Notes: a model not told the origin generated them from the letters alone. A stretch of 64,000 nt of DNA from JACKIC01 sp964392305 (GCA_964392305.1 CAYMPV010000033.1:8997-72996); one strand, 5' to 3'. Positions 8,552 through 17,151 are shown, numbered from the stretch's first letter. Made by a program: numbers and translations.

Positions 8552-9709
8552 TCACTGCACCGTCACCGCGACCGTGTTCGTGAGTCTGGGCGCCAGCGCT
8601 TGTGGCACCGCGATGCCCTGCGCCCACAACGACAGACCGATCAACGCCGGCGCGTTCGGGATCGCCATCGGCATACTGGCGATCGGATCGTGGCTAGGCT
8701 GCGGCACAGATACCCCGAGGCTCGCCGCCACGGACAGATCGATGCCAAGCGGTCCGAACGGCGTCGGTGTGCCGGCGACCGGCAGCAGCGACCCGCTGAC
8801 GAAGACCGGCGCGTTCTGCGGTGCGAGGATGTCGAGAGACCAGGTCGTGCCGATCTGCGGTGGTGACGTCGTGCGCAGGTGCGGCAGCTCCAGAACGGTC
8901 GCGGGGGGATCGATGGTGCCTTGGATGATCGGAGGTGCGCCCCACGCGTCGAGGCGGACGTAGCCGGGGGCACCGTTGATGACGGGATTGATCGGGTTGG
9001 TGATCGTGCCGCCGCGTGCGGTCACCGAACCGCCCGGAAACACGTGCACGCCAGCGTCACCGCGCAAAAGGATCGAACCGCCCGAGCCGCCGCCGCCACT
9101 GGTGCGGCCTGGATGCCAGCCGTCTGCGGTCACGCTACCGTGGATCTCGATCCTGCCACCCGCGTGCAGCGCGATGGTCCCTCCTCCCGACCCGCCGTAG
9201 CCCGTGCTCAACCACTGAAGACAACTCAGGCCGTAATTGTCCAGGTCTCCCCCCCGGCTTCCTCCGCGAAGGTCGAATGGGATCTCCGAGCCGTGGGTTC
9301 CTGCGTGCAGCCCGCCGCCGGGCGATATGTAGAGCGCGGGCTGGCACGTATAGCCTCGACTACCTCTTCCAACGTCGACCATGCCTGCGGGCGCCCCGTA
9401 CCCATTCTGAATGTCACCACCCACTGACAGGGTACCTTGTACGATCGCGTCTCCGTCACACTGGATCACAGCAGGCGTGAACGGAAGAGCCGGCCATACC
9501 GGCGGAGGAATGGTGAATCGCACGGCAACACCTGCCGGTATGGCGATCGCGCTGTAATGCAGTACGGGAACTGATACAACAATCGTGACGTCAGACGTCG
9601 GAGCGAGAACGGGATTCTGTGCCAGCGTTCCCGTCGATATGACGGCGGATAACATCATACATTCAGAAGTACGCGACAATGTCCAATGCCGGCTCGTCTT
9701 GGTGCTCAT
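8552..9709 (-). CDS. secreted Gly-rich beta protein, planctomycete type
   Basis: A 385-residue protein with a signal peptide ending around GTLAQ. The ATG at 9709 is preferred over the in-frame ATG at 9721 because GGAGAA lies 4 nt before it. The middle (about 100-250) is Gly-rich with GGSGGG and GGGGSGGSIL stretches and isolated Cys, consistent with a right-handed or beta-helical surface domain. The C-terminal 80 residues match the beta-domain that ends the protein at 34684-36714 (IPNAPALIGLSLWAQGIAV). Function unknown, probably surface or extracellular. The gene and its 5' flank look less G+C-rich than the neighbours. It splits the sbcC/GNAT neighbourhood and is flanked by duplicated GNAT tails. 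Confidence 0.7.
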   Translation of the reverse strand: MSTKTSRHWTLSRTSECMMLSAVISTGTLAQNPVLAPTSDVTIVVSVPVLHYSAIAIPAGVAVRFTIPPPVWPALPFTPAVIQCDGDAIVQGTLSVGGDIQNGYGAPAGMVDVGRGSRGYTCQPALYISPGGGLHAGTHGSEIPFDLRGGSRGGDLDNYGLSCLQWLSTGYGGSGGGTIALHAGGRIEIHGSVTADGWHPGRTSGGGGSGGSILLRGDAGVHVFPGGSVTARGGTITNPINPVINGAPGYVRLDAWGAPPIIQGTIDPPATVLELPHLRTTSPPQIGTTWSLDILAPQNAPVFVSGSLLPVAGTPTPFGPLGIDLSVAASLGVSVPQPSHDPIASMPMAIPNAPALIGLSLWAQGIAVPQALAPRLTNTVAVTVQ

Positions 9710-9993
9710 GGTCTTCTCCATTGCTTCGCGTGTATCAGTAGAAGTGGGTCACGACCGATATGTGATTGACCAGGAAGTCGCTGGAGTGGCTTTGCATCAG
9801 CGTGTTCGAGGCAAACGCTTGCATGTGCCGATCGAGTCGCACTCCGCCCAGGGCGTCACTGTTGAGTCGTGAACGAACCCGCGTGAAGACGCAATCCAGG
9901 GCTGATCTTCGTCCAGCCCGGAGGCACTATCCCGGCCGCGAAACGATCGTCAAGGTGCTCCCGCCCCCCTGGGGCACTCGAGGGGCCAGCGAG

Positions 9994-10060
9994 GCCAGTC
10001 GTGCAAGGCCGCAACCCCCGCTCAGACGTCGTCGGTGTCGCCCCACATCAGATGCCAGCG
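9994..10060 (-). repeat. parental copy of the duplicated GNAT 3' end
   Basis: This 67-bp segment comprises the last 39 nt of the GNAT gene (ending at 10022) plus 28 nt beyond its stop. It recurs at 8438-8503 in the same orientation, so the two copies form direct repeats bracketing the secreted protein gene. The rest of 9710-9993 holds no convincing gene; it is the upstream region of the secreted protein. Confidence 0.85.
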
Positions 10061-11197
10061 CAGCGTGTCGTCTTCGCTGCGGCTGCCCGGCGCCAGCGGC
10101 CGCGTGATGAACGAGAAGCGATACGGCGTCGGCAGGAAGCCCAGGCGCGACGGCTTGGGGAAGTACGGATTGGGCTGCGTGACCATCGTCGCCAACATCG
10201 GGCAACCGAGTTCGACCGCGCGGGCCCTCACATCCGCGAGCAACCGTCGCAGCGCACCTTCGCCGACACCCGGCAGCAGGCACGCGTCGACCACGATCAT
10301 CGCGTTGACGTCGAGCAGCGGCGCCGGCCGGCTGACCACGAACCCGACGACCGCACCACTGCCGTCGCAGGCGAGGTGCCACAGGTAATGGCGGTTGGGG
10401 TTGGCGTCGAAGCGCCACGCCAGATACTCGGCGCTGCGTTCCTGCAGCATGCAGCCGGCGGGCGGCGCGGCGCGCACGCGTTCCCAGAACGTCGCCAAAC
10501 GCGGCGCGTCGATGTGGTCGCGCCGTTCGATGCGCAGCGCCTGGTCCCCCTTGCCGAGCCGCAGTCGCCCCCACAGCCGCAGCGCGGCGCCGGGCAACGC
10601 GCCGAGCACGTTCGCCAGCCCCGGCACCTTACGCAGCCACGGCAACCGCGCACGCAGCAGCGGCGCCATCGCCAGCGGCATCACGTAGGTGCCGATCAGA
10701 AACCGGATCCGCCAGCCGACCTTGAGGTGGCCCGGGATCACCGCCTCGCGGATCGGGTACCCCGTCGTGAACTGCAGGTCGCCGTCACCCTCGCACTGCT
10801 GCAGCGAGAACGCGCCCAGGCGCGTGAACATGCCCTGGAAGCGATAGTCCGGATGCGTCATCACGTCGACGACGATCGAGCCCGGCAGCACCTGCTGATC
10901 GAGCACGAAGCGCTGCGGGATCACCGCGTAGTGACCGACGATGCGTTCGCCATCGGCGGCGACGAACAGGCGCGCTGGGCCCGCGTGGTTGTCGACGAAC
11001 TCCCAGTTCCAGTAGGCCGCGTCGGCCTTGTCGAGGTCCTCGCCGGCGAACGTCACTTCGCGACACGCGAGGATGCCCACCATGTCCGAGGCGTCGGCGC
11101 GGCGCGTCGTCCAGGTGATCGGTGGGCGCGTCGCCGCCGGCCTCGCGCGGCCGCCGATCGCATCGCCGGAACCCTCGGGGGCTGGCATGGCACTCAT
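10022..11197 (-). CDS. GNAT-superfamily N-acetyltransferase-like protein
   Basis: A 391-residue protein. Residues about 30-170 carry an acetyltransferase-like domain with VVDVMTHPDYRFQGMFTRL, in which RFQGMF fits the acetyl-CoA pyrophosphate-binding turn of GNAT enzymes. The second half (HYLWHLACDGSGAVVGFVV, then a helix and PMLATMVTQPNPYF) looks like a second GNAT repeat, as in FemX or PF13527-type proteins. Substrate unknown. Its start overlaps the stop of the upstream SDR gene (ATGA at 11194-11197), so the pair is co-translated and may modify a sugar or surface metabolite. Its 3' end has been duplicated beside sbcC. Confidence 0.72.
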   Translation of the reverse strand: MSAMPAPEGSGDAIGGRARPAATRPPITWTTRRADASDMVGILACREVTFAGEDLDKADAAYWNWEFVDNHAGPARLFVAADGERIVGHYAVIPQRFVLDQQVLPGSIVVDVMTHPDYRFQGMFTRLGAFSLQQCEGDGDLQFTTGYPIREAVIPGHLKVGWRIRFLIGTYVMPLAMAPLLRARLPWLRKVPGLANVLGALPGAALRLWGRLRLGKGDQALRIERRDHIDAPRLATFWERVRAAPPAGCMLQERSAEYLAWRFDANPNRHYLWHLACDGSGAVVGFVVSRPAPLLDVNAMIVVDACLLPGVGEGALRRLLADVRARAVELGCPMLATMVTQPNPYFPKPSRLGFLPTPYRFSFITRPLAPGSRSEDDTLRWHLMWGDTDDV

Positions 11198-11928
11198 GCG
11201 CCGATGATGCCGCCGTTGATGTCGAGCGTGGCGCCGGTGACGTAATCCGAATCGATCAGGAACTGCACCGCGTTGCGGATGTTCGCAGGATTGCCGAGGC
11301 GGCCGACGGGGATGCCCGGCAGCACCTTCTCCTCCAAGAACGCCTGCGGCACGCTGCTGATGATGCCGACCTCGTGATAACCGAGCGCCAGCGTGTTGGC
11401 CGTGATCCCCTTCTTGGCGTTCTCGACCGCGATCACCCGCGCCAGCGCGCCGAGGCCCGCCTTGCTGACCGAGTAGGCCACCGAGCCCGGTACCATCGTG
11501 CGCGACAGCACCGACGAGAGGTAGATGAAGCGCCCGAAGCCGACTTCGCGCATGCGCGGCAACAGCCCGCGCGAGACCAGCATCGCGCCGGTCAGGTTGA
11601 CGCCGAGCGTCTGGTCCCAGTCCGCGTCGGTGAACTTGTGCACCACGTTGTTGGGTGAGATGCCCGCGGCGTAGATCACCACCGGCCGCTCGAGTTTGCC
11701 GGCGATCTCCGCGCAGAAACCCGCGACCGCCTGGCGATCGGTCAGTTCGAGCTGCACGTAGTCGACGTCCGGGTAACTCTCGGCCGGCGCCTGCGTGTGG
11801 TAGGTGCCGATGATCCGGTGCTGGCCGCGAAACGCGCCGACCAGGTACTGACCGATGCCGCCCGAGGCGCCGAGGATGACCAGCTGTGTCGCTGCCGTGT
11901 CGGTCGCTGCCGTGTTGTTCTCCGCCAT
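11194..11928 (-). CDS. short-chain dehydrogenase/reductase (SDR)
   Basis: A 244-residue classical SDR. Seen: the nucleotide-binding GASGGIGQYL (about 19-28), the AAG of strand beta-4 (YAAGISPNN), a Ser in YLSSVLSR, and the catalytic YSVSK (Tyr-x3-Lys). The C-terminus (YVTGATLDINGGIIGA) is typical of FabG-like enzymes. It should perform NAD(P)H-dependent oxidoreduction of a carbonyl/alcohol; the substrate is not evident. An Asp/Thr-rich N-terminal 14 residues precede the fold. It is translationally coupled to the GNAT gene, suggesting a two-step modification of one metabolite. Confidence 0.88.
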   Translation of the reverse strand: MAENNTAATDTAATQLVILGASGGIGQYLVGAFRGQHRIIGTYHTQAPAESYPDVDYVQLELTDRQAVAGFCAEIAGKLERPVVIYAAGISPNNVVHKFTDADWDQTLGVNLTGAMLVSRGLLPRMREVGFGRFIYLSSVLSRTMVPGSVAYSVSKAGLGALARVIAVENAKKGITANTLALGYHEVGIISSVPQAFLEEKVLPGIPVGRLGNPANIRNAVQFLIDSDYVTGATLDINGGIIGA

Positions 11929-12052
11929 GGAATACCGCGCTGCCTGTCCTGGGCCCTGTTTGGCCCCGCCGGGTGACGCGACCGCGCGAAGATTGTAGGC
12001 ATCGACGCCGAGGCGAACCAGACTCCGTCTGACGTCGCGCGCCGCCCGCGGC

Positions 12053-13354
12053 TTATCCGCTGCCGTGGTGCTCGACCTCGTCGAGCAGCGTGCGGAACGC
12101 GGCCAGCAGTTCGTCGGGCACCGCGCCTTCGTGATCGCGATGGAAACGCCGCACGAAGATCTCCTCGGGCGCCAAGGTGTTGAGGTCGGCCTGCGGTCCC
12201 TCGCCCGGCACGTTCGGCGCGCCGCCGGTCAACTCGATCTCGACCCGCACCAGGCGCACGTTCTTCTGCTGCACGAGCCGCGCGATGTCTTCGCCGAGCC
12301 CTGGCGCCGGTAACGGCAGGCGCACGGCGACCTCGAGCAGGGGCCGCAGGTCGTCGCGCATCTGCGGATCGCGTTCGGGCAGCGCCTCGACCGCGGCGAG
12401 GGCGGCCTCGGGCTCCAGCGCGCCGCGTTCGGGCAGCCGCAGCAGGTCGACGAGCCGCGGCACGCGCAAGGGCCAGACCTTGTCGAGTTCACCACCACGC
12501 AGATCGACGAACACGACGTGGTGCGGGTGTTCACGTTCGGGCATCGCCAGCGGGATCGGCGAACCGCTGTAGCGCACGTGTTCGCGACCGCCGAGCAGCT
12601 GCGGCCGGTGCAGGTGGCCCAGCGCCACGTAGGTGCAGACCGGCGGGAACAGGTCCAGCGGCAGCGCATGCTGGTTGCCGCCGAACACCTTGCGCTCGCT
12701 CAGTTCGCTGATCTGGCCGCCGACGAAGTAGCCGTGCCCCATGGCGACGAGCGCCTGGCCGGGACGTCGTTGTGCCTCGGCCGCCGCGAAGATCTCCGCG
12801 TGCAGCCGCCGCATCGCTTCGATCCACGGGTCCACGGCGTCTGGCGCCGCTTGCTCGCCGCCGGCTCCGTCGTCGTCATCACCTTCGTCGGCACCGGCCA
12901 GCGACATCACGTCGCTGCCGCGCAGGAACGGGATCGCCACGCACAACGCCTGCACCTGGCCCGCGTCGTCGCGCAGTTCGGTGACCAGTTCGCCGACCGC
13001 GAGCACACCGGCGGCGTCGCGCCGCACGTTGCCGACCACCCGCACGTCGAACGCCGACAGCAGTTCGCGCGGCGCCTCGAGCCGCGCCGCCGAATCGTGA
13101 TTGCCGGCGATCACCACCACCTGCAGCGACGGCCGCGCCCGCTTGAGGTCGCCGAGGAACTCGAACCACAGCCGCCACGCCGCCGGCGGTGGGTTGGCGC
13201 TGTCGAACACGTCGCCGGCGATCAGCAGCGCGTCGACCTTGCGTTCGACCACCGTGCTCACCAGCCACTTCAGGAAGTGTTCGTGCTCGGGCTGCCGCGA
13301 GTGATCGCGCAGGGTGTGGCCCAGGTGCCAGTCGGCGGTGTGCAGGATCCGCAT
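12053..13354 (-). CDS. sbcD: SbcD-type nuclease subunit of SbcCD
   Basis: A 433-residue metallophosphoesterase nuclease. The phosphodiesterase motifs are intact: HTADWHLGH, AGDVFDSANP, AGNHDSAARL, MGHGYF and VALGHLHRPQ, supplying the metal-binding Asp/His/Asn residues. The C-terminal capping part (PNVPGEGPQADLNTLAPEEIF) is as in SbcD. The start at 13354 (MRILHTADWH) is chosen over an in-frame codon 24 nt upstream because SbcD proteins begin exactly there. An acidic Asp/Gly insert (about residues 165-180) lies in a loop. Its partner sbcC is 3.6 kb downstream on the same strand. Confidence 0.95.
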   Translation of the reverse strand: MRILHTADWHLGHTLRDHSRQPEHEHFLKWLVSTVVERKVDALLIAGDVFDSANPPPAAWRLWFEFLGDLKRARPSLQVVVIAGNHDSAARLEAPRELLSAFDVRVVGNVRRDAAGVLAVGELVTELRDDAGQVQALCVAIPFLRGSDVMSLAGADEGDDDDGAGGEQAAPDAVDPWIEAMRRLHAEIFAAAEAQRRPGQALVAMGHGYFVGGQISELSERKVFGGNQHALPLDLFPPVCTYVALGHLHRPQLLGGREHVRYSGSPIPLAMPEREHPHHVVFVDLRGGELDKVWPLRVPRLVDLLRLPERGALEPEAALAAVEALPERDPQMRDDLRPLLEVAVRLPLPAPGLGEDIARLVQQKNVRLVRVEIELTGGAPNVPGEGPQADLNTLAPEEIFVRRFHRDHEGAVPDELLAAFRTLLDEVEHHGSG

Positions 13355-13390
13355 GCGTGACGCGGACGGTAACGCCACGCCGCCGGCGTT

Positions 13391-14470
13391 CTATTCCCTG
13401 GCAGGCCCGCGACGCAGCACGCGCAGCGCCAGCACCAGCAGGGTCATCACCGTGAGCGGCACCACGAACCGCAGCATCACCGCGGCGTACCCCTGCTTGG
13501 CTTCGTGCCCGGTCGCGTCGAGCACGAGGTAGGTGGCATAGGCGCAGTAGAAGCCGAGGAACACGAGGCCCTGCCACCGCGGGATCATGTGGCCCCGCGC
13601 GAAGATCGGCAGGCACGCGACGGCCACGGCGGTCATCACCGGCAGGTCGAGACCCACCATCGCCTCCCTGACGGCCAGCCCCACCGGTGACGCGATCGCC
13701 GACGTTCCGAGCACGCCCAGGAGGTTGAAGACGTTACTGCCGACGACGTTGCCCACGGCGATGTCACGCTGCCCGCGCACCGCGGCGAGGATCGAGGTGG
13801 CGACCTCGGGCAACGACGTGCCGGCGGCGACGATGGTCAGGCCGATCACGACTTCGCTGACGCCCAGCCACTGCGCGAACGCAACCGCGCCGCCGACCAG
13901 CCAATGGGAACCCAGGACCAGCATCAACAAGCCCAGGACCACCAGGGCGACGTTCTTGGGCAGGGACTTGGGGGTCGGCGGCAGCAGGTCCGCGGTGGCG
14001 AACTCGGCCACCGCCACTTCCCGCCGCGCCTCCCAGACGATCCACGAGGTGTAGGCGATCAGGGCGGTGGCGAGCAGCACGCCGTCCAGACGGTCGATGG
14101 TGCCATCGACAGCGAGCAACCAGACGATCGCCGACGCGCCGATCATCAATGGCACGTCGCGCCGCACCAGTTCCTGCGCCACCAGCAACGGCGTGATCGC
14201 CGCCGACGCGCCGAGGATGAACAGCACGTTGAAGATGTTGCTGCCGACGACGTTGGCGACCGCCATGTCGGCCTGACCGCGCCACGCGGCGCTGAGGCTG
14301 ACCGCCAGCTCCGGAGAACTGGTGCCGAACGCGACCACGGTGAGGCCGATGACCAGCGGCGAGATGCCGGCGCTGGCGGCGAGGCGCGAGGCGCCGGCCA
14401 CGAGCCACTCCGCGCCGAGCACCAGCAAACCCAACCCCAAGACGAACAGAGCGAGCGTTGACCAATCCAA
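13391..14470 (-). CDS. calcium/sodium antiporter (YrbG-like CaCA family)
   Basis: A 359-residue membrane protein with about ten helices in two inverted repeats. The alpha repeats are GTSSPELAVSLSAA and GTSLPEVATSILAA, each followed by a VVGSN-Phe-N motif (NVVGSNIFNVLFILG, NVVGSNVFNLLGVLG). The paired acidic residues bind the cation in homologues, so Ca2+/Na+ exchange across the inner membrane is expected. The start is placed at TTG 14470, with GAGGTGG upstream at suitable spacing; the long in-frame upstream stretch is Arg-rich and unlike a protein. It lies 36 nt upstream of sbcD on the same strand and diverges from the epimerase gene. Confidence 0.88.
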   Translation of the reverse strand: MDWSTLALFVLGLGLLVLGAEWLVAGASRLAASAGISPLVIGLTVVAFGTSSPELAVSLSAAWRGQADMAVANVVGSNIFNVLFILGASAAITPLLVAQELVRRDVPLMIGASAIVWLLAVDGTIDRLDGVLLATALIAYTSWIVWEARREVAVAEFATADLLPPTPKSLPKNVALVVLGLLMLVLGSHWLVGGAVAFAQWLGVSEVVIGLTIVAAGTSLPEVATSILAAVRGQRDIAVGNVVGSNVFNLLGVLGTSAIASPVGLAVREAMVGLDLPVMTAVAVACLPIFARGHMIPRWQGLVFLGFYCAYATYLVLDATGHEAKQGYAAVMLRFVVPLTVMTLLVLALRVLRRGPARE

Positions 14471-14666
14471 GACCTGACCACCTCGTTCGCGGCGGGTCGC
14501 CGCGTGCGGCGGAACTCTACGGTGCCGTCGCCGGCGCGCGCGGAAATCGGAATGTCGGTCTCGCCGCAGCCGACCCGCTCCAGAACGGGAGGTCCAAGAC
14601 GTTCCCGAGAAGCCACTTGCGTGGGAAGTCCGAGCCTGCCGCGCGCCGCGGGGATAGCGTGCGGCG

Positions 14667-15644
14667 ATGCGGCCACTGTGCTTCGTCACCGGCGCGACAG
14701 GCTTCTTGGGCAGGCACCTGGTGCCGGCGCTGGCCGCCAGATTCCGGCTGCGCCTGCTGGTGCGACCGGGGCAGAGCCTCGGCGAACTCGCCGGTGACGA
14801 TCACGAACTGCTGCCCGGCAGGCTCGGCGAAGCCGCGACGATGGCCAGCGGGGTCCGCGGCGCGGACGCCGTCGTGCACCTGGCGGCGCTGGTGTCGTTC
14901 CGGCCGCGCGATCGCGCGCGCATGCACGACGTCAACGTGACCGCGACCGCGCAACTGGCCGCGGCCGCGCGCGCCGCCGGCGTGCGGCGTCTGCTGCACA
15001 CCTCGACGATCTCCGCGATCGCCTGCCGCGATCGGCCCGAGGTCGTCGACGAAACCGCCGCCTACAACTTCGGCCCGCTGCGCATCGGCTACTGCGACAC
15101 CAAGTTCGCCGCCGAGCAGGCCGTTCTCGCCGAGGTCGACCGCGGCCTCGATGCGGTGATCGTCAATCCGCCGTCGATGTACGGCGCCGGCGATCGGCGC
15201 AAGGGCGACGGCTCATTGCTGACCGCAGTCGTCGGTGGGCGACTGCGATGGGCGCCGCCCGGCGGCGTCAATGTCGCCGCGGTCGAGAGCGTCTGCCGCG
15301 GCATGCTGCTCGCGCTCGAACGCGGCCGCCGCGGCGAGCGATACATCCTCGGAGGCGAGAACTTGACCGGCCTGCAGCTGCTGCAGCGCATCGCCGCACT
15401 CGCGGGTCGCGACGGCCCGCGGCGCACGCTGCCGCGCAGCGTGGTCCGCGTCGCCGCCTGCGCGCGGCGCTGGCAGGAACGGCTCCTTGGATGCCGTTCG
15501 CCGCTGACCAGCGAGATCCTCACTTTGGCCACGCGCTTCGTCTTCGTCACGAGCGCCAAGGCCGAGCGCGAACTCGGCTATCGCCCCGAGCCAGTCGACG
15601 CCGGCATCCGCGCCGCACTCGCCGAACTCGCCGCCGATTCCTGA
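14667..15644 (+). CDS. NAD-dependent epimerase/dehydratase (dihydroflavonol reductase-like)
   Basis: A 325-residue extended SDR. The N-terminal Rossmann motif VTGATGFLGRHL (about 8-19), the VVHLAALVSF stretch, a Ser/Thr in HTSTISA and the catalytic Tyr of YCDTKFAAE (Tyr-x3-Lys) place it with NAD-dependent epimerases/dehydratases of the HpnA and dihydroflavonol reductase kind. It should act on a sugar nucleotide or a hydroxy/keto lipid; the substrate is unknown. The last 15 nt (Ala-Ala-Asp-Ser-stop) and the following terminator-like hairpin are duplicated 1.5 kb downstream, after an inserted AbiE toxin-antitoxin cassette. Confidence 0.85.
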   Translation: MRPLCFVTGATGFLGRHLVPALAARFRLRLLVRPGQSLGELAGDDHELLPGRLGEAATMASGVRGADAVVHLAALVSFRPRDRARMHDVNVTATAQLAAAARAAGVRRLLHTSTISAIACRDRPEVVDETAAYNFGPLRIGYCDTKFAAEQAVLAEVDRGLDAVIVNPPSMYGAGDRRKGDGSLLTAVVGGRLRWAPPGGVNVAAVESVCRGMLLALERGRRGERYILGGENLTGLQLLQRIAALAGRDGPRRTLPRSVVRVAACARRWQERLLGCRSPLTSEILTLATRFVFVTSAKAERELGYRPEPVDAGIRAALAELAADS

Positions 15645-15678
15645 CCGGACATGCCCCCTCCCCGACACTGGGTATCGG
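15630..15678 (+). repeat. left 49-bp direct repeat flanking the AbiE cassette
   Basis: It matches 17152-17200 at 48 of 49 positions (A at 15637 versus T at 17159). It spans the last five codons of the epimerase gene, the stop, and 34 nt that contain the left arm and loop of a hairpin. The right arm of that hairpin is cut off after TCGG, so only 4 bp of stem can form here. The complete hairpin is found at the right copy. Confidence 0.93.
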
Positions 15679-15765
15679 TCGGCGTTGAGACGGCGCGGGG
15701 CTGCAGCAACTGCTGGCGCAGAGGAAGGGCACCCGGGCGCGGCGATGTTCATGTTGCAGGAACAA

Positions 15766-15792
15766 CTACAAGTTTGTAGCTTAACCTGCTAC
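15766..15792 (+). promoter_or_regulatory. candidate AbiEi operator with two inverted repeats
   Basis: Two adjoining dyads lie immediately before the proposed antitoxin start. They are CTACAA-GT-TTGTAG (15766-15779) and GTAGC-ttaacct-GCTAC (15776-15792). AbiEi antitoxins are known to bind inverted repeats in their own promoter and repress it. A weak TTGCAG (15754-15759) and TAGCTT (15777-15782) with a 17-nt spacer overlap the dyads. That placement would make the ATG at 15793 nearly leaderless. Operator identity is inferred from position and symmetry. Confidence 0.55.
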
Positions 15793-16386
15793 ATGAAAGA
15801 CGACGCGCAGCGCCTCGAGGAGGTACGGGCGACGCAGCGGGGGGTGTTCTGCAGGGCTGACCTGCAGGTGTTGCTCGGCGAACGACACCCTGCGGCGTTC
15901 ACCCGCCGCGTGCAGGCGCTGGTTCGCTCCGGCGCACTACGGCGCTTCGTGCGCGGCGTCTACGTGGCGCGCGAGTTCGACCTGCCGACGCTGAGCCAGC
16001 GTCTGGCGGCCGACTCCTACGTCAGCTTCGGCACAGTGCTGGCGCGGCACCTGGTCATCGGCACGCGGCCCGATCGACAGCTGATCGCGGCCAGGACCCG
16101 TCGCGCCCACGTCTACCGCGGGCTCGGCGTCGAGGTCGTGCACGTACACATCGCACAGCACCTCGACTTCGGCCACGCGGTCGAGGGCGGCGTGCGCTGG
16201 GCCGACGCCGAGAAGGCCGCGCTCGACACGCTCTACTTCCACCTGCGCGGGCGGCGCTATCCGTTCGACGTGTTCTCCGACCTCGACGTCGCGCGGCTCG
16301 ACCAGAAACGGCTGCGGCAGTACCTCGCGCGGTACCGCAACCCCAAGTTCGTCACCTTCGCCAACTCGCTGCTGGGGCTCGTATGA
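15793..16386 (+). CDS. abiEi: AbiEi-type antitoxin (type IV toxin-antitoxin)
   Basis: A 197-residue protein. The N-terminal ~60 residues form a winged helix (RATQRGVFCRADLQVLL, then RRVQALVRSGALRRFVRGVY), as in AbiEi and other type IV TA antitoxins. The rest resembles the AbiEi C-terminal region (SFGTVLARHLVIG, WADAEKAALDTLYF). In the known AbiE system the antitoxin represses the operon and antagonises the nucleotidyltransferase toxin without stable complex formation. The ATG at 15793 is chosen because it starts the winged helix directly after the dyad operator; an in-frame ATG at 15745 is an alternative. The stop overlaps the toxin start by 4 nt. Confidence 0.85.
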   Translation: MKDDAQRLEEVRATQRGVFCRADLQVLLGERHPAAFTRRVQALVRSGALRRFVRGVYVAREFDLPTLSQRLAADSYVSFGTVLARHLVIGTRPDRQLIAARTRRAHVYRGLGVEVVHVHIAQHLDFGHAVEGGVRWADAEKAALDTLYFHLRGRRYPFDVFSDLDVARLDQKRLRQYLARYRNPKFVTFANSLLGLV

Positions 16387-17144
16387 AGGCGCGCCTCGAT
16401 CGTCCCGCGACGCCGGACCGTCTGTTCGTCTGGGTGCTGCATCGCTTCGCCGAGGTGTTCGGGCAACACGCGGTGGTGAAGGGCGGCATCGCGCTGCGGC
16501 TGTACGACTGCCCGCGATCGACCACCGACATCGACTACGTGTTCGTGCCGTTCCGCTCCAAGAAAAGCGTCGTCGCGCGATTGAAGGCGGTGCTCGCCGA
16601 GCTCGAAGGTGCCGACATCGAGGTCGAGACGCACTCCAAGATGATCCGCGCCCGTGTCGGTATCGACGGCACGACGATCCAGATCGAGGCCAACGTCGAC
16701 GTCGAGTGTCCGTCGGTGGTGGTGTCGACCGCCGACTTCGCGCTGCGGCAGGGACAGCCGTCGCGGCTGGTGCGGGCGATGGCGCTCGAGCGGGCGTTGG
16801 CCCACAAACTCGCGGCGTGGAACGAGCGGCGGCTGTTGCGCGACCTCTACGACGTCTACTACCTCGCGGTGCGGCTCGGCGCGAAGGTCGACGTCGCGGC
16901 CCTGCGACAGCGGCTGCGCAAGGTCGAGTCACGGTTGCCCGCGTTGAAGAGCAAGAAGTCGATGACGATGGCGGAGTTCACGGCTGCGCTGCTTCGGGCG
17001 GTCGAGCGCATCGACGATGCGACGATACGCGATCAGCTGGCGCCGATCCTGCCGGTGAACGAGATCGAGGGGCTGGCGCCGCGACTTCGCGCGGGGGTGA
17101 TCAAGGTGGTCGAAGGGTTGGCGAGGATCGACGCGACCGAGTAG
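16383..17144 (+). CDS. abiEii: AbiEii-type nucleotidyltransferase toxin
   Basis: A 253-residue protein of the AbiEii / type IV TA toxin family. The nucleotidyltransferase signature is complete: KGGIALRLY (33-41) and RSTTDID (45-51, two catalytic Asp), a third acidic residue in IQIEAN (about 102), and the downstream family motif with Lys142 and RDLYD (153-157). AbiEii-type toxins act in the cytoplasm as NTP transferases, for example on tRNA acceptor ends in studied homologues, and can abort phage infection. The gene overlaps abiEi by 4 nt (ATGA). Eight bases after its stop the right copy of a 49-bp direct repeat begins. Confidence 0.93.
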   Translation: MKARLDRPATPDRLFVWVLHRFAEVFGQHAVVKGGIALRLYDCPRSTTDIDYVFVPFRSKKSVVARLKAVLAELEGADIEVETHSKMIRARVGIDGTTIQIEANVDVECPSVVVSTADFALRQGQPSRLVRAMALERALAHKLAAWNERRLLRDLYDVYYLAVRLGAKVDVAALRQRLRKVESRLPALKSKKSMTMAEFTAALLRAVERIDDATIRDQLAPILPVNEIEGLAPRLRAGVIKVVEGLARIDATE

Positions 17145-17151
17145 GGGCGCG

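Noticed and set aside
5825..8866. A very long open frame on the plus strand opposite sbcC
   Set aside because: It is Arg/Gln-rich, has no domains and mirrors the codon bias of sbcC on the other strand. Several similar antisense frames (for example opposite the DUF1501, sulfatase, sigma-fusion, symporter and regulator genes) were dropped for the same reason.
15745..15792. Earlier ATG for abiEi at 15745
   Set aside because: It would place coding sequence across both dyad operators and adds a Cys/Leu-rich stretch outside the winged helix. It remains possible but is less likely than 15793.
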